64,000 bases of DNA from Novosphingobium aquimarinum (GTDB taxonomy: Bacteria > Pseudomonadota > Alphaproteobacteria > Sphingomonadales > Sphingomonadaceae): assembly GCF_009746585.1 (NCBI RefSeq), contig NZ_WRPO01000001.1:62001-126000 (forward strand), read 5' to 3'. The notes under the pieces were generated by a model. That model saw nothing but the letters and a program-made list of their open reading frames with translations. It had not been told where the DNA came from and did no database searches. Positions 11,240 to 19,829 of the stretch are shown in pieces. A program made the position numbers and the translations under genes. Position 1 is the stretch's first letter. Every line of letters begins with the position of its first letter.

Positions 11240-12067
11240 ATGGACGACCCTCTTTCGCCGGGCCTCTACTTGGTGGCAACCCCCATTGGCAATCTGGGAG
11301 ATATCACCCGCCGCGCGGTCGAGGTTCTCGACCGGGTTTCGATCGTCGCATGCGAGGATACGCGGGTGACGGGCAAGCTGCTGCATCATCTCGGTTTGTC
11401 GAAGCGCATGATCCGCTACGATGACCACGCATCACCGCAGGATCGTGCGCGGCTGGTCGAGATCATGCGCAACGAGCCGGTCGCGCTGGTGAGCGACGCG
11501 GGGACGCCGCTCGTGTCCGATCCGGGGTACCGCCTGGTACGCACCGCGAGAGAAGAAGGCATTTCCGTGACGTCGTTACCGGGAGCCAGCGCTGCGGTGC
11601 TGGCCCTAACGCTTTCGGGTCTGCCCAACGATCGCTTCCTGTTCGCGGGGTTCCTCCCCGCGAAGGAAAAGGCGCGCGACGCCGAACTCAGGGAACTGGC
11701 CGGCCTGCGCGCGACGCTGATCTTCTACGAAACCGCACCGCGCATCGTTGCCGCGCTGGACGCCGTCGCGCGCGTCCTGCCGGGCCGCGAAATCGCCGTG
11801 GCGCGAGAACTCACGAAGAAATTCGAAGAATGCCGCAGCGGCAGCGCCGAGGACCTGAAAGCGCACTTCGAAGCCAAGCCCGCCAAAGGCGAGATCGTCC
11901 TGCTGATCGGCCCGCCGCCCGACGAAGCCGTAACCGCGATCGATGCCGAAGCGATGCTGCGCGAGGAATTGCGATACGCCAAGCCCTCCCAGGCAGCAGC
12001 GGCCGTGGCCAAGGCGACGGGGCTCGATCGAAAGTCCCTCTACGCGCGGGCGCTCGAACTCAAGTGA
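11240..12067 (+). CDS. rsmI: 16S rRNA (cytidine1402-2'-O)-methyltransferase
   Basis: 275 aa, start MDDPLSPGLY. Family signatures are LVATPIGNLGDITRRA at the N-terminus, CEDTRVTGKLL, SDAGTPLVSDPG and FYETAPRI, all typical of the tetrapyrrole-methylase-fold RsmI enzymes that methylate C1402 of 16S rRNA using SAM. Length is normal. Followed after 24 bp by yraN, with a gshB further down; it is divergent from the LpoA-like gene with only about 40 bp between starts. Confidence 0.95.
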   Translation: MDDPLSPGLYLVATPIGNLGDITRRAVEVLDRVSIVACEDTRVTGKLLHHLGLSKRMIRYDDHASPQDRARLVEIMRNEPVALVSDAGTPLVSDPGYRLVRTAREEGISVTSLPGASAAVLALTLSGLPNDRFLFAGFLPAKEKARDAELRELAGLRATLIFYETAPRIVAALDAVARVLPGREIAVARELTKKFEECRSGSAEDLKAHFEAKPAKGEIVLLIGPPPDEAVTAIDAEAMLREELRYAKPSQAAAAVAKATGLDRKSLYARALELK

Positions 12068-12091
12068 CCACACCGTCGTGACGGCGCTGTC

Positions 12092-12454
12092 GTGACGGCC
12101 AGGCGCCATCGGGCCGAGCGGCAAGGGCGGAGAGCCGAAACCCTGTCGGCCTGGTACTTGCGACTTCAGGGCTGGCATATCGTCGGCCAGCGGGTCCGCA
12201 CGCCGCGCGGGGAGATCGACATCGTCGCGCGGCGCGGCCGCACGGTCTGTTTCGTCGAGGTCAAATGGCGGCGCCGCGCCGAAGATCTCGATCTCGCGAT
12301 CGATCCCTGGCGTCTGCGACGAGTCGAAGCGGCCGTCGAGGCCGTCGCACCGCGCTATGCCAGGCCCGACGACGATATCAGGATCGATGTTCTGCTGATC
12401 GCCCCATGGCGCTGGCCGCGCCGGATCAAGAATGCATCTCAATCCGGCGCGTGA
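12092..12454 (+). CDS. yraN: YraN family (UPF0102) nuclease-fold protein
   Basis: 120 aa from a GTG at 12092. Contains GRRAETLSAWYLRLQGW, then RGEIDIVARRGRTVCFVEVKWR: the E-x-D-x(n)-E-V-K arrangement of the Holliday-junction-resolvase/restriction-endonuclease-like fold. Its molecular role is not settled. The rsmI-yraN linkage is conserved widely. A short direct repeat, CGTCGTGACGGC, lies just ahead of the start and offers a second, out-of-frame GTG. Confidence 0.85.
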   Translation: MTARRHRAERQGRRAETLSAWYLRLQGWHIVGQRVRTPRGEIDIVARRGRTVCFVEVKWRRRAEDLDLAIDPWRLRRVEAAVEAVAPRYARPDDDIRIDVLLIAPWRWPRRIKNASQSGA

Positions 12455-12608
12455 AGCGATCGCAGGGGTGGAATGCCGCAGGGAAACGGCAGGAGGTTAC
12501 GAGCGCTTCGGAGGAACTGTTCAGCGTCGGTGGAATTGGAAACTAGTCGCCGAACTCCTCTTTTCCCATTAAGCGGCGCCTAAGCAAAATCCTCGGGCTG
12601 GAATTGAC

Positions 12609-13580
12609 ATGAAACTGCGCATCGCGGTCCAGATGGACCCTATCGAAACGATCAACATCGCCGGCGATTCCTCGTTCGCGCTGATGCTGGCGGCCCAGGC
12701 CCGAGGGCATGAGGTCTTTCATTACGACGTCCGCACGTTGGCTTACGACAGCTCGTCGGGCGCGGCCGGGACCCTGACCGCGTGGGGCGCCCCCGTCACG
12801 GTGCGGCGCGAAGCAGGCAACCATTTCACCCGGGGGGAATACCGCCTGATCGATCTTGCGCGCGACATCGATGTCATCCTGATGCGGCAGGATCCGCCGT
12901 TCGACCTGGGGTACATCACCGGCACGCATCTGCTCGAACGGCTGGCCGGGCAGACGCTGGTGGTCAACGACCCGGTCTCGGTCCGCAACGCGCCCGAAAA
13001 GGTCTTCGTGCTCGATTTCGCACGGTTCATGCCGCCGACGTTCATCGCGCGCCGGATCGAAGACGTGCGTCGCTTCCATGCCGCGCATCCGGGCGAGCTG
13101 GTGGTCAAACCGCTGCACGGCAATGGCGGCAAGGCCGTGTTCCGCGTGCCTGCGGACGGCGCGAATCTGGGCGCGCTGACCGAGCTGTTCGGTCAGGTCT
13201 GGCCTGAACCGTTCATGGTCCAGCCCTTCCTTCCTTCCGTGAGCGAGGGCGACAAGCGCATCGTCCTGGTTGACGGCGAATTTGCCGGCGCCATCAACCG
13301 CAAGCCGGGGGAAGGTGAGTTTCGTTCCAACCTCGCCGTCGGCGGCTATGCCGAAGCGGCGACACTCACTTCACGGGAAGAAGAGATCTGTTCGGCGATG
13401 GGGCCGGAACTGCGCGCGCGCGGACTCGTTTTCGTAGGCATCGACGTGATAGGCGGACAATGGCTTACAGAAATCAACGTGACCTCGCCCACCGGCATCG
13501 TCGCAATCGACAAGTTCAACGGCACCGATACGGCCGCAGCGCTGATCGAAGCGTGCGAGCAGCGCCACGCCGCGATGTAG
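12609..13580 (+). CDS. gshB: Glutathione synthetase
   Basis: 323 aa, start MKLRIAVQMDP. It shows MRQDPPFDLGYI, the ATP-grasp segment VVKPLHGNGGKAVFRV, QPFLPSVSEGDKRIVLVDG, GEFRSNLAVGG and ITEINVTSPTGI. GshB condenses gamma-glutamylcysteine with glycine. Length and order of motifs match proteobacterial GshB exactly. 154 bp separate it from yraN, so it probably has its own promoter; the DedA gene follows after 24 bp. Confidence 0.95.
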   Translation: MKLRIAVQMDPIETINIAGDSSFALMLAAQARGHEVFHYDVRTLAYDSSSGAAGTLTAWGAPVTVRREAGNHFTRGEYRLIDLARDIDVILMRQDPPFDLGYITGTHLLERLAGQTLVVNDPVSVRNAPEKVFVLDFARFMPPTFIARRIEDVRRFHAAHPGELVVKPLHGNGGKAVFRVPADGANLGALTELFGQVWPEPFMVQPFLPSVSEGDKRIVLVDGEFAGAINRKPGEGEFRSNLAVGGYAEAATLTSREEEICSAMGPELRARGLVFVGIDVIGGQWLTEINVTSPTGIVAIDKFNGTDTAAALIEACEQRHAAM

Positions 13581-13604
13581 GCTTTTCATGGCGGGAATCC
13601 GGCC

Positions 13605-14210
13605 GTGCATGACTGGATCATCTCGCTGATCGGAAGCGGCGGCTACTGGGGCATTGCCCTGCTGATGGCCTTGGAAAACATCTTCCCGCCGATTCCTTCC
13701 GAGCTGATCATGGGCATCGGGGGCATTTCGGTCGCGCGCGGTACGATGACGATCGTGCCGCTGCTGATTGCCGGAACCGTCGGCGCGACGATCGGTAACT
13801 ACGTGCTGTTCCTCGTTGCCTACAAGCTGGGGTACGAGCGCTTGCGACCTTTCGTCGACCGCCACGGACGCTGGCTGACGCTGGAATGGGACGATCTGCA
13901 GCGCGCCGCGCAGTTCTTTCACAAGCACGGCCAGTGGGTCGTGTTTCTATTCCGGTTCCTGCCGATTTTCCGCACCGTCGTGTCGATCCCCGCCGGCTTG
14001 GCGCGCATGAGCCATTGGCGGTTCCTGGTCTTCACCTTCTGCGGAGCGGCGATCTGGAATCTGGCGCTCATCAAGGCCGGCGAGTGGCTGGGACGCGCGT
14101 TTTCCGAACTGGAAACGTGGCTTGGCTACGCCACGATGGCCGTGCTGGTCGTGAGCGTGCTCGCCTACGTCTGGCGCGTGGTGCAATGGCAGCCGTCGAG
14201 CGCCAAATAA
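13605..14210 (+). CDS. DedA family inner-membrane protein
   Basis: 201 aa from a GTG at 13605 (no in-frame ATG nearby). Typical DedA features are ENIFPPIPSELIMGIGG, an amphipathic re-entrant segment with a Glu, and FRFLPIFRTVVSIPAGLARM, the conserved F/GR-x-x-P-x-x-R motif. Four to five hydrophobic segments are seen. DedA proteins include polyprenyl- or phospholipid-flippases/transporters needed for envelope homeostasis; the substrate here is not predicted. Probably co-transcribed with gshB, and convergent with xerC 4 bp away. Confidence 0.88.
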   Translation: MHDWIISLIGSGGYWGIALLMALENIFPPIPSELIMGIGGISVARGTMTIVPLLIAGTVGATIGNYVLFLVAYKLGYERLRPFVDRHGRWLTLEWDDLQRAAQFFHKHGQWVVFLFRFLPIFRTVVSIPAGLARMSHWRFLVFTFCGAAIWNLALIKAGEWLGRAFSELETWLGYATMAVLVVSVLAYVWRVVQWQPSSAK

Positions 14211-14214
14211 GGCT

Positions 14215-15111
14215 TCAGCCGCGCTCCCGGGGATGGGCATGGCGATACACGTCCAGCAGCGTGGCTGCGTCCACCTTGGTGTAGATCTGCGTCGAGCCGA
14301 GGCTGGCGTGGCCAAGCAATTCCTGCAGACTGCGCAAGTCGGCGCCCGCGCCCAACAGATGCGTCGCGAAGGAATGGCGCAGCGCATGCGGCGTCGCACT
14401 GGCCGGCAGACCGAGCGCGACGCGGGCGCGCGCCATCGCCTTTTGCACCATGCCTTGCGATAGCGGCCCACCCTTGGCGCCGCGAAACAGGGGCTCGTCG
14501 CGCACCAGTGGCCACGGACACTTCGCCAGATAGTCTGCCACGGCTTCGCGTGCGATGGGGAGCAGCGGCACTACGCGCTGTTTGCCGCCCTTGCCAAGCA
14601 CCGTGATCGTTTCGCCCAGCGGGATAGCCGATCCGGGGATCGAGAGCGCTTCGCTGATCCGCATGCCGGCGCCGTAGAGCAGCAGCAGCACTGCCCGGTC
14701 GCGCGCGCCGATCCAGGGCTCGACGTTGTCTTCCTCGACTGCCAGCGCCAGGTTCACAGCCTCGTCGGGCGTGACGGGGCGCGGCAGGCCTTTCTTCACT
14801 CGCGGGCCGCGCATCCTCGGGCCTTGCACGTGATCGAGGCCGGCCATTTCGCGGGCGAAGGCGAGAAATCCCTTGAGCGCGGAGAGCTCGCGCGCCGCCG
14901 AAGGGTTGCCGAGGCCGTCCGCGCGGCGATCGGCCAAGTGCCGCCGCAAGTCGGCGACATCGAGCCGTGCGACACGGTTCCAGCTCGTCGTGTCGAGCGT
15001 GTCGAGCAAACGCGCGGCGGTCGCGACATAGGCGCGCACCGTGTGCGGACTGCGCCGCCGGCCCTGCGCCAGGTGATTGCCCCAGGCTTCCAGGAGATCG
15101 CCGCTGGTCAC
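14215..15111 (-). CDS. xerC: Tyrosine recombinase XerC
   Basis: 298 aa from a GTG at 15111 that overlaps the hemW stop as GTGA. The full catalytic set is visible: Arg151 (GAGMRISEAL), Lys174 (GKGGKQR), His242 and Arg245 (HALRHSF), His268 (LLGHASL) and nucleophile Tyr277 (TQIYTKV). With XerD it resolves chromosome dimers at dif. Assignment to XerC over XerD rests on overall resemblance, and XerD is not in the window. Position in a housekeeping operon argues against a mobile integrase. Confidence 0.88.
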   Translation of the reverse strand: MTSGDLLEAWGNHLAQGRRRSPHTVRAYVATAARLLDTLDTTSWNRVARLDVADLRRHLADRRADGLGNPSAARELSALKGFLAFAREMAGLDHVQGPRMRGPRVKKGLPRPVTPDEAVNLALAVEEDNVEPWIGARDRAVLLLLYGAGMRISEALSIPGSAIPLGETITVLGKGGKQRVVPLLPIAREAVADYLAKCPWPLVRDEPLFRGAKGGPLSQGMVQKAMARARVALGLPASATPHALRHSFATHLLGAGADLRSLQELLGHASLGSTQIYTKVDAATLLDVYRHAHPRERG

Positions 15112-16259
15112 GCCAGCACGAGATCCGCGCGGACTAGTTCCGCCAACAGCGCATCGAGCAGCGACATTCCCGCCGGCGTCACGCCTAGCCGCGTGCCGTC
15201 GCGTTGCAGCAGGCCCTGCTGGGTGTAGAACGCGGCTTTGTCGTCATCGACCAGTTCGCTCGGGGCCAGCGCGAAGCGGTCCGCCAGCGCGGCAAGATCG
15301 ATGCCTTCCGCGAGGCGCAGCCCCATCAGCAAGGACTCGGAGGCTTGCTCGCGCGGGACGAGCCCACGGTCTTCGCTGATGCCGTGGCCCTTGGCAGCCA
15401 TGCTCGCGAGCCAGTTTTCGGGCTTGCGATGCCGCTGCGTCGCGACGCCGCCCCGCCGGCCATGCGCGCCGGGGCCGATGCCGCAATAATCCTGGTATCG
15501 CCAATAGGCGAGGTTGTGCCGGCTCTCCTCGCCGGGGCGGGCGTGATTGCTGATCTCGTAAGCGGGCAACCCTGCCGCCGCGGTCAGTTCGCGGGTGAGA
15601 TCGAACAGATCCGCCGCGGCATCGTCGTCGAGCGGGACGAACGCGCCTTGGCGCGCGAGCGTGGCAAAGCGCGTGCCCGGCTCGATCGTCAACTGGTACA
15701 GCGAGAGGTGTCCCGTGCCGAGCGAGAGCGCGTGGCGGAGGTCCGCTTCCCACTGCGTGGGCGTGTGCTCGGGGAGCGCGTAGATGAGGTCGAACGACAC
15801 GCGATCGAAATGGCGCTGCGCCACGTCCAGCGCCGCCAGACCTTCGCGCCCGTCGTGCAAGCGACCCAGGAAGCGTAGCGACGCGTCGTCAAAGGCTTGG
15901 AGGCCCAGCGAAGCGCGATTGATCCCGGCGCTGGCGAGCGCGGCGTAGTTTGCCGCCTCGACCGAAGAGGGATTGCCTTCCAGCGTGATCTCGCAGTTGT
16001 CGCAAAAACCCCAGAGCCGCTCGGCTTCGGCAAGCAATGCGTCGACGAGGGCAGGGGGCATCAGCGAGGGGGTGCCGCCGCCGAAGAACACACTGTCGAG
16101 CGGTTCCCCTGCCGCCACTTGCGCTTCGTGGCGCATGTCGGCGATCAGGGCCTCGCGCCATTGCGCCACGTCCACGCCTTGCCTGACATGGCTGTTGAAG
16201 TCGCAATACGGGCATTTCGCCAGGCAGAACGGCCAGTGGATGTAGAGCGCGCGGGCCAT
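15108..16259 (-). CDS. hemW: Radical SAM protein HemW (coproporphyrinogen III oxidase-like)
   Basis: 383 aa, start MARALYIHWPF. The radical-SAM cluster motif is C12-x3-C16-x2-C19, with the fourth-position pattern CPYCDFN that marks HemW rather than HemN. FGGGTPSLM, EGNPSS and GIGPGAHG follow. HemW binds heme and is thought to insert it into respiratory proteins; it lacks coproporphyrinogen oxidase activity in characterised cases. Located 10 bp after rdgB and overlapping xerC by 4 bp. Confidence 0.9.
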   Translation of the reverse strand: MARALYIHWPFCLAKCPYCDFNSHVRQGVDVAQWREALIADMRHEAQVAAGEPLDSVFFGGGTPSLMPPALVDALLAEAERLWGFCDNCEITLEGNPSSVEAANYAALASAGINRASLGLQAFDDASLRFLGRLHDGREGLAALDVAQRHFDRVSFDLIYALPEHTPTQWEADLRHALSLGTGHLSLYQLTIEPGTRFATLARQGAFVPLDDDAAADLFDLTRELTAAAGLPAYEISNHARPGEESRHNLAYWRYQDYCGIGPGAHGRRGGVATQRHRKPENWLASMAAKGHGISEDRGLVPREQASESLLMGLRLAEGIDLAALADRFALAPSELVDDDKAAFYTQQGLLQRDGTRLGVTPAGMSLLDALLAELVRADLVLA

Positions 16260-16269
16260 GGCGGCGACT

Positions 16270-16899
16270 CTAGCTGCCGAACTGCTCCGCGACCAGCTTT
16301 GCGAAGGCATCGGCGCGGTGGCTGATACGGTGCTTCTCTTCGGGATCGAGCTGCGCGAACGTGACGTCGCGGCCTTCGGGCACGAACACGGGATCGTAGC
16401 CGAAGCCCATCGTGCCACGCGGCGGCCAGGAATACGTGCCGTCGACGCGGCCTTCGTAGACCGCTTCCTCGCCATCGGGCCAGGCGATTGCGAGAGTGCA
16501 GGAAAACCAGCAGGCCCGGTCGGCATCCGGGCCGATCTCGCTGAGCAGGCCTTCGACTTTGCCCATCGCCATATACCAGTCGCGGCCTGCCGCACCTTCG
16601 AACCACTGCCGCTCGGCCCAATCGGCGGTGTAGACGCCCGGCCGCCCGTCGAGCGCGGCCACCGAGAGCCCGCTATCGTCCGCCAGAGCCGGGATCTGCG
16701 ACGCTTTTGCCGCAGCATGCGCCTTGATCAGCGCATTCTCAACGAAAGTCGTGCCCGTCTCGGCGGGTTCGGGGAGGCCGAGGGCACCGGCGGACAAGCA
16801 ATCGATGCCGTAAGGCGCCAGCAAGGCACCGATTTCCTTCAGCTTACCCGCGTTGTGCGTCGCGATGACGAGGCGGCCGCCCCCTAGCCTTCTGGTCAT
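16270..16899 (-). CDS. rdgB: RdgB/HAM1 non-canonical purine NTP pyrophosphatase
   Basis: 209 aa, start [11 protein letters not shown]. Family signatures are [11 protein letters not shown] near the N-terminus, [33 protein letters not shown], and [11 protein letters not shown] with [10 protein letters not shown] near the C-terminus. It removes dITP, ITP and XTP from the nucleotide pool. The start codon abuts the rph stop directly, and rph-rdgB linkage is conserved in many proteobacteria. Confidence 0.95.
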   Translation of the reverse strand: MTRRLGGGRLVIATHNAGKLKEIGALLAPYGIDCLSAGALGLPEPAETGTTFVENALIKAHAAAKASQIPALADDSGLSVAALDGRPGVYTADWAERQWFEGAAGRDWYMAMGKVEGLLSEIGPDADRACWFSCTLAIAWPDGEEAVYEGRVDGTYSWPPRGTMGFGYDPVFVPEGRDVTFAQLDPEEKHRISHRADAFAKLVAEQFGS

Positions 16900-17616
16900 T
16901 TAGCGCCCGGTCGCTTTCGCCTGCTCGGCGAAAATCCGTTCGCAGCCGATCCGCGCGAGACGCAGCAGCCGCAGCAAGTTTTCCTCGTCGTAAGGCGCGC
17001 CTTCGGCCGTGGCTTGCGCTTCGGCGATCAGGCCGCCCTCGATCAGCACGAAGTTTGCGTCGGCATCGGCCGAGCTGTCTTCGATATAGTCGAGATCGAG
17101 CACCGGCGTGCCGTTGTGGATGCCACAGGAGATCGCGGCGACGCGGCCGGTGAGCGGGTCTTCCTTGATCTTGCCGTCGGCGATAAGCTTGTCGACCGCG
17201 AGCCGCAGCGCGACCCAGGCGCCCGAGATCGAAGCCGTGCGCGTACCGCCATCGGCCTGGATGACGTCGCAATCGAGCACGATCTGGCGTTCGCCCAGTT
17301 TCTTCATGTCGCAGATCGCGCGCAAGGAGCGACCGATAAGCCTCTGAATTTCCTGGGTGCGGCCCGACTGCTTGCCCTTGGCCGCTTCACGGCTGCCACG
17401 CGTGTGCGTCGCGCGCGGCAGCATCGAATATTCCGCCGTGACCCAGCCTTCGCCCTTGCCGCGCAGGAACGGGGGCACTTTCTCCTCGACCGACGCAGTG
17501 ACCAGCACCCGCGTATCGCCGAAGGAGATCAGCACTGATCCTTCCGCATGCTTGGTAAAACCGGTCTGAATTTCGATGGCGCGCATCTCGTCGGGCGCGC
17601 GGCCTGATGGTCGCAT
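16900..17616 (-). CDS. rph: Ribonuclease PH
   Basis: 238 aa, start [12 protein letters not shown]. Conserved stretches: [46 protein letters not shown] (phosphate-binding Arg), [19 protein letters not shown] and [12 protein letters not shown]. RNase PH trims tRNA 3' ends by phosphorolysis. An in-frame extension of 20 residues upstream overlaps the promoter region of hrcA and is not used. First gene of the rph-rdgB-hemW-xerC operon, divergent from hrcA with 83 bp between starts. Confidence 0.95.
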   Translation of the reverse strand: MRPSGRAPDEMRAIEIQTGFTKHAEGSVLISFGDTRVLVTASVEEKVPPFLRGKGEGWVTAEYSMLPRATHTRGSREAAKGKQSGRTQEIQRLIGRSLRAICDMKKLGERQIVLDCDVIQADGGTRTASISGAWVALRLAVDKLIADGKIKEDPLTGRVAAISCGIHNGTPVLDLDYIEDSSADADANFVLIEGGLIAEAQATAEGAPYDEENLLRLLRLARIGCERIFAEQAKATGR

Positions 17617-17663
17617 GAAGCTGTCCTGTATTGATTGTGGCCCGTGCCCCTTCGCGCATTGCC

Positions 17664-17691
17664 CTTGAGGCTGCAAGAGCGATGCTTAAGT
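17664..17691 (+). promoter_or_regulatory. Candidate sigma-32 (RpoH) promoter of hrcA-grpE
   Basis: CTTG at 17664-17667, a 17-bp spacer, then CTTAAGT at 17685-17691. The alphaproteobacterial RpoH consensus is roughly CTTG-N17/18-CyTATnT; the -10 differs at one defined position. The predicted transcription start falls about 5-8 bp further on, i.e. at or just before the hrcA ATG at 17700. No CIRCE inverted repeat is present here. Confidence 0.4.
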
Positions 17692-17699
17692 TGCACGCG

Positions 17700-18743
17700 A
17701 TGTCAGGCCCACCGCTTACCGAACTCAACGATCGCGCGCGCGCGATTTTCCGCCTCGTTGTCGAGGGGTACCTGACGACCGGGCAGCCGGTCGGCTCGAA
17801 GACGCTGGCAGGAGCGAGCGGGCTGGCGCTGTCGTCCGCGACGATCCGCTCGGTGCTCGCCGATCTCGAGCGTAACGGCTTGCTCGCTGCGCCGCATACG
17901 AGTGCAGGGCGGATGCCGACCGAGAGCGGCTTGCGGCTCTTCGTCGATGGCATGATGCAGATGACCGAACCCACGCGGGAAGAGCGGGCCGTGATCGAAA
18001 GCCGCCTTTCCGAGCCGGGGCCGATCGAGGCCGCGCTGGAAGCGACCAGCGCCATTCTCTCCGATCTTTCCGCCTGCGCCGGCGTCGTCATGGTGCCCAA
18101 GCGCGAATCGCGGATCACGCAGCTTTCGCTGGTGCCGATCGCGGCGAATCGGGTGCTGGCCGTGCTGGTCGGTACCGACGGCAACGTCGAAAATCGCATC
18201 GTCGAGCTTTCCGCCCCGCCGCGCCCCGGCGCGCTGGAAGAAGCGTCGAACTACATCACCGCGCATCTTTCGGGCCGGACTCTGGCCGAAGCCGCCAAAG
18301 CGATGCGCGAAAATCTGTCTTCCGGCCGGTCGGCCTTGGACGAAGCCAGTCGCGACCTGGTCGAACGAGGGCTGGCCGTGTGGAGCACGGATGCCACGGA
18401 CCGCCCCGTGCTGATCGTGCGCGGGCAGGCAAACTTGTTGGACGAAGCGGCGATCGTCGACATCGAGCGGGTGCGCTCGCTGATCGACGATCTCGAAAGC
18501 AAGCAATCGGTGTCCGAACTTCTCGACATGGCGCGCGAGGCGCAATCGGCGCGCATTTTCATCGGCGCGGAGAACCGGCTTTTCGCGCTTTCGGGCAGTT
18601 CGGTGATCGCCTCGCCGTTCCGCGATCGCAGCGGAAGTGTCGTCGGCGTTGTCGGCGTGATCGGACCAACTCGGTTGAACTATGCGCGAGTCGTCCCCAT
18701 GGTGGATTTCACCGCCCAGAGCCTGGGCAAGCTCATCGGATAA
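17700..18743 (+). CDS. hrcA: Heat-inducible transcription repressor HrcA
   Basis: 347 aa, start MSGPPLTELNDRAR. The N-terminal winged helix reads LTTGQPVGSKTLAGASG then SSATIRSVLADLERNGLL and PHTSAGRMPTESGLR, all classic HrcA. HrcA represses groE-type operons at CIRCE elements; no CIRCE is seen in this window, so its targets lie elsewhere. An ATG at 17682 would add six residues, but similarity begins at 17700. No Shine-Dalgarno site precedes 17700, which fits a leaderless message from the promoter just upstream. grpE follows after 17 bp. Confidence 0.93.
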   Translation: MSGPPLTELNDRARAIFRLVVEGYLTTGQPVGSKTLAGASGLALSSATIRSVLADLERNGLLAAPHTSAGRMPTESGLRLFVDGMMQMTEPTREERAVIESRLSEPGPIEAALEATSAILSDLSACAGVVMVPKRESRITQLSLVPIAANRVLAVLVGTDGNVENRIVELSAPPRPGALEEASNYITAHLSGRTLAEAAKAMRENLSSGRSALDEASRDLVERGLAVWSTDATDRPVLIVRGQANLLDEAAIVDIERVRSLIDDLESKQSVSELLDMAREAQSARIFIGAENRLFALSGSSVIASPFRDRSGSVVGVVGVIGPTRLNYARVVPMVDFTAQSLGKLIG

Positions 18744-18760
18744 GTTGGAACCAGCAGGAC

Positions 18761-19333
18761 ATGACGGAAGACAATACCAAGCCGCAGGACGATCCGGCGG
18801 TCGCCGAGGAATTAAAAGGCGTTCCCGAGGATCTCGTGGAAGGAACCGAAAAGGTCGAAGTGGGCGGCGAGCTGGCGCGGCTCAAGGACGAGCTCGACGC
18901 CGCCAAGCAGGAAGTGCTTTATGCGCGCGCCGAGACACAGAACGTGCGCCGCCGGCTCGAAAAGGACATCGCCGATTCGCGCACATATGCAGCGACAAGC
19001 TTCGCGCGGGACATCCTGTCGGTCGCCGATAACCTGTCGCGCGCACTGACCGCGATTCCCGATGAAATGCGCGAGGACGAGAAGATGAAGGGCCTCGTCG
19101 CGGGCATCGAGGCCACGGGACGCGAGATCGACAAGGTTTTCACCGCGCACGGCATTACCCGCATCGCCGCGATGGGCCTCCCGCTCGACCCCAATCAGCA
19201 TCAGGCCATGCTCGAAATCCCGTCGAACGACACCGAGCCCGGGACTGTGGTTCAGGAATTGCAGGCCGGCTACATGATCAAGGACCGCTTGCTCCGTCCC
19301 GCGATGGTGGCGGTCGCGAAGAAGCCGGATTGA
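18761..19333 (+). CDS. grpE: GrpE, nucleotide exchange factor of DnaK
   Basis: 190 aa, start MTEDNTKPQDD with AGCAGGAC upstream. An acidic N-terminus is followed by the long coiled coil (residues about 40-85, with RAETQNVRRRLEKDIAD) and the beta-wing ending HQAMLEIPSNDTEPGTVVQELQAGY and RLLRPAMVAVAK. GrpE releases ADP from DnaK. It is co-transcribed with hrcA; dnaK-dnaJ form a separate transcript 1.7 kb downstream. Confidence 0.95.
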   Translation: MTEDNTKPQDDPAVAEELKGVPEDLVEGTEKVEVGGELARLKDELDAAKQEVLYARAETQNVRRRLEKDIADSRTYAATSFARDILSVADNLSRALTAIPDEMREDEKMKGLVAGIEATGREIDKVFTAHGITRIAAMGLPLDPNQHQAMLEIPSNDTEPGTVVQELQAGYMIKDRLLRPAMVAVAKKPD

Positions 19334-19482
19334 GCCATTCGCCGCCGGCGTTCCGGATCTGTAGACCCCGACTGACGACGGGCAGAGCTTAGGCAGGGAT
19401 AGGTCGTTCACCGAAGCCGGGAACAATTTCGTCGGGACATCCGTTGCATAGCGACAAATTCAGATTCCCGACGGAGATATTC

Positions 19483-19746
19483 ATGCGCAAGCTCATCGTT
19501 CCCATCCTCGCCGCAGGCGCGCTTTCGCTCGGCGGCTGTGCCAGCAACTATTCGGGCGAAGGCGCTCTGGCCGGCGGCGCGCTTGGCGCGGGTGTCGGTG
19601 CCGTGACCGGTGGCGACGTCGGTACGGGTGCCGCGATCGGTGCAGCAGCTGGCGCCGCGGTCGGCTCGCAGGTCAAGAAGGATAAGAACGGCGGCTGCTA
19701 TCGCTACGACCGTTACGGCGATCGCTATTACGATCGCGATTGCTGA
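19483..19746 (+). CDS. Small Gly-zipper lipoprotein (YMGG/OsmB-like)
   Basis: 87 aa, start MRKLIVPILAAG with CGGAGA upstream. The signal ends in the lipobox LGGCAS. Residues 28-62 are a Gly/Ala zipper (GALAGGALGAGVGAVTGG and so on) typical of glycine-zipper outer-membrane or periplasmic lipoproteins; the tail is Tyr/Arg/Asp-rich and ends in Cys. Stress-related roles are known for relatives; none is shown here. A strong terminator follows. Confidence 0.8.
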   Translation: MRKLIVPILAAGALSLGGCASNYSGEGALAGGALGAGVGAVTGGDVGTGAAIGAAAGAAVGSQVKKDKNGGCYRYDRYGDRYYDRDC

Positions 19747-19768
19747 GGTTTAGCCGCCTTTAGTCACG

Positions 19769-19799
19769 AAGGGCGCGTCCGGTTGGGCGCGCCCTTTTT
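19769..19799 (+). terminator. Rho-independent terminator
   Basis: AAGGGCGCG at 19769-19777 pairs with CGCGCCCTT at 19788-19796 around a 10-nt loop, followed by a run of five T. It ends the Gly-zipper lipoprotein transcript, 23 bp after its stop codon. Confidence 0.85.
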
Positions 19800-19829
19800 G
19801 CATGGGGCTGAAGTATACCCGAGCGCGGA

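Noticed and set aside
14215..15111. XerC as a mobile-element integrase
   Set aside because: Its start overlaps hemW, the order rph-rdgB-hemW-xerC is housekeeping, and its sequence is XerC-like.
17617..17700. Search for a CIRCE element before hrcA or dnaK
   Set aside because: No TTAGCACTC-N9-GAGTGCTAA-like repeat is present in 17617-17700 or 20858-21048.
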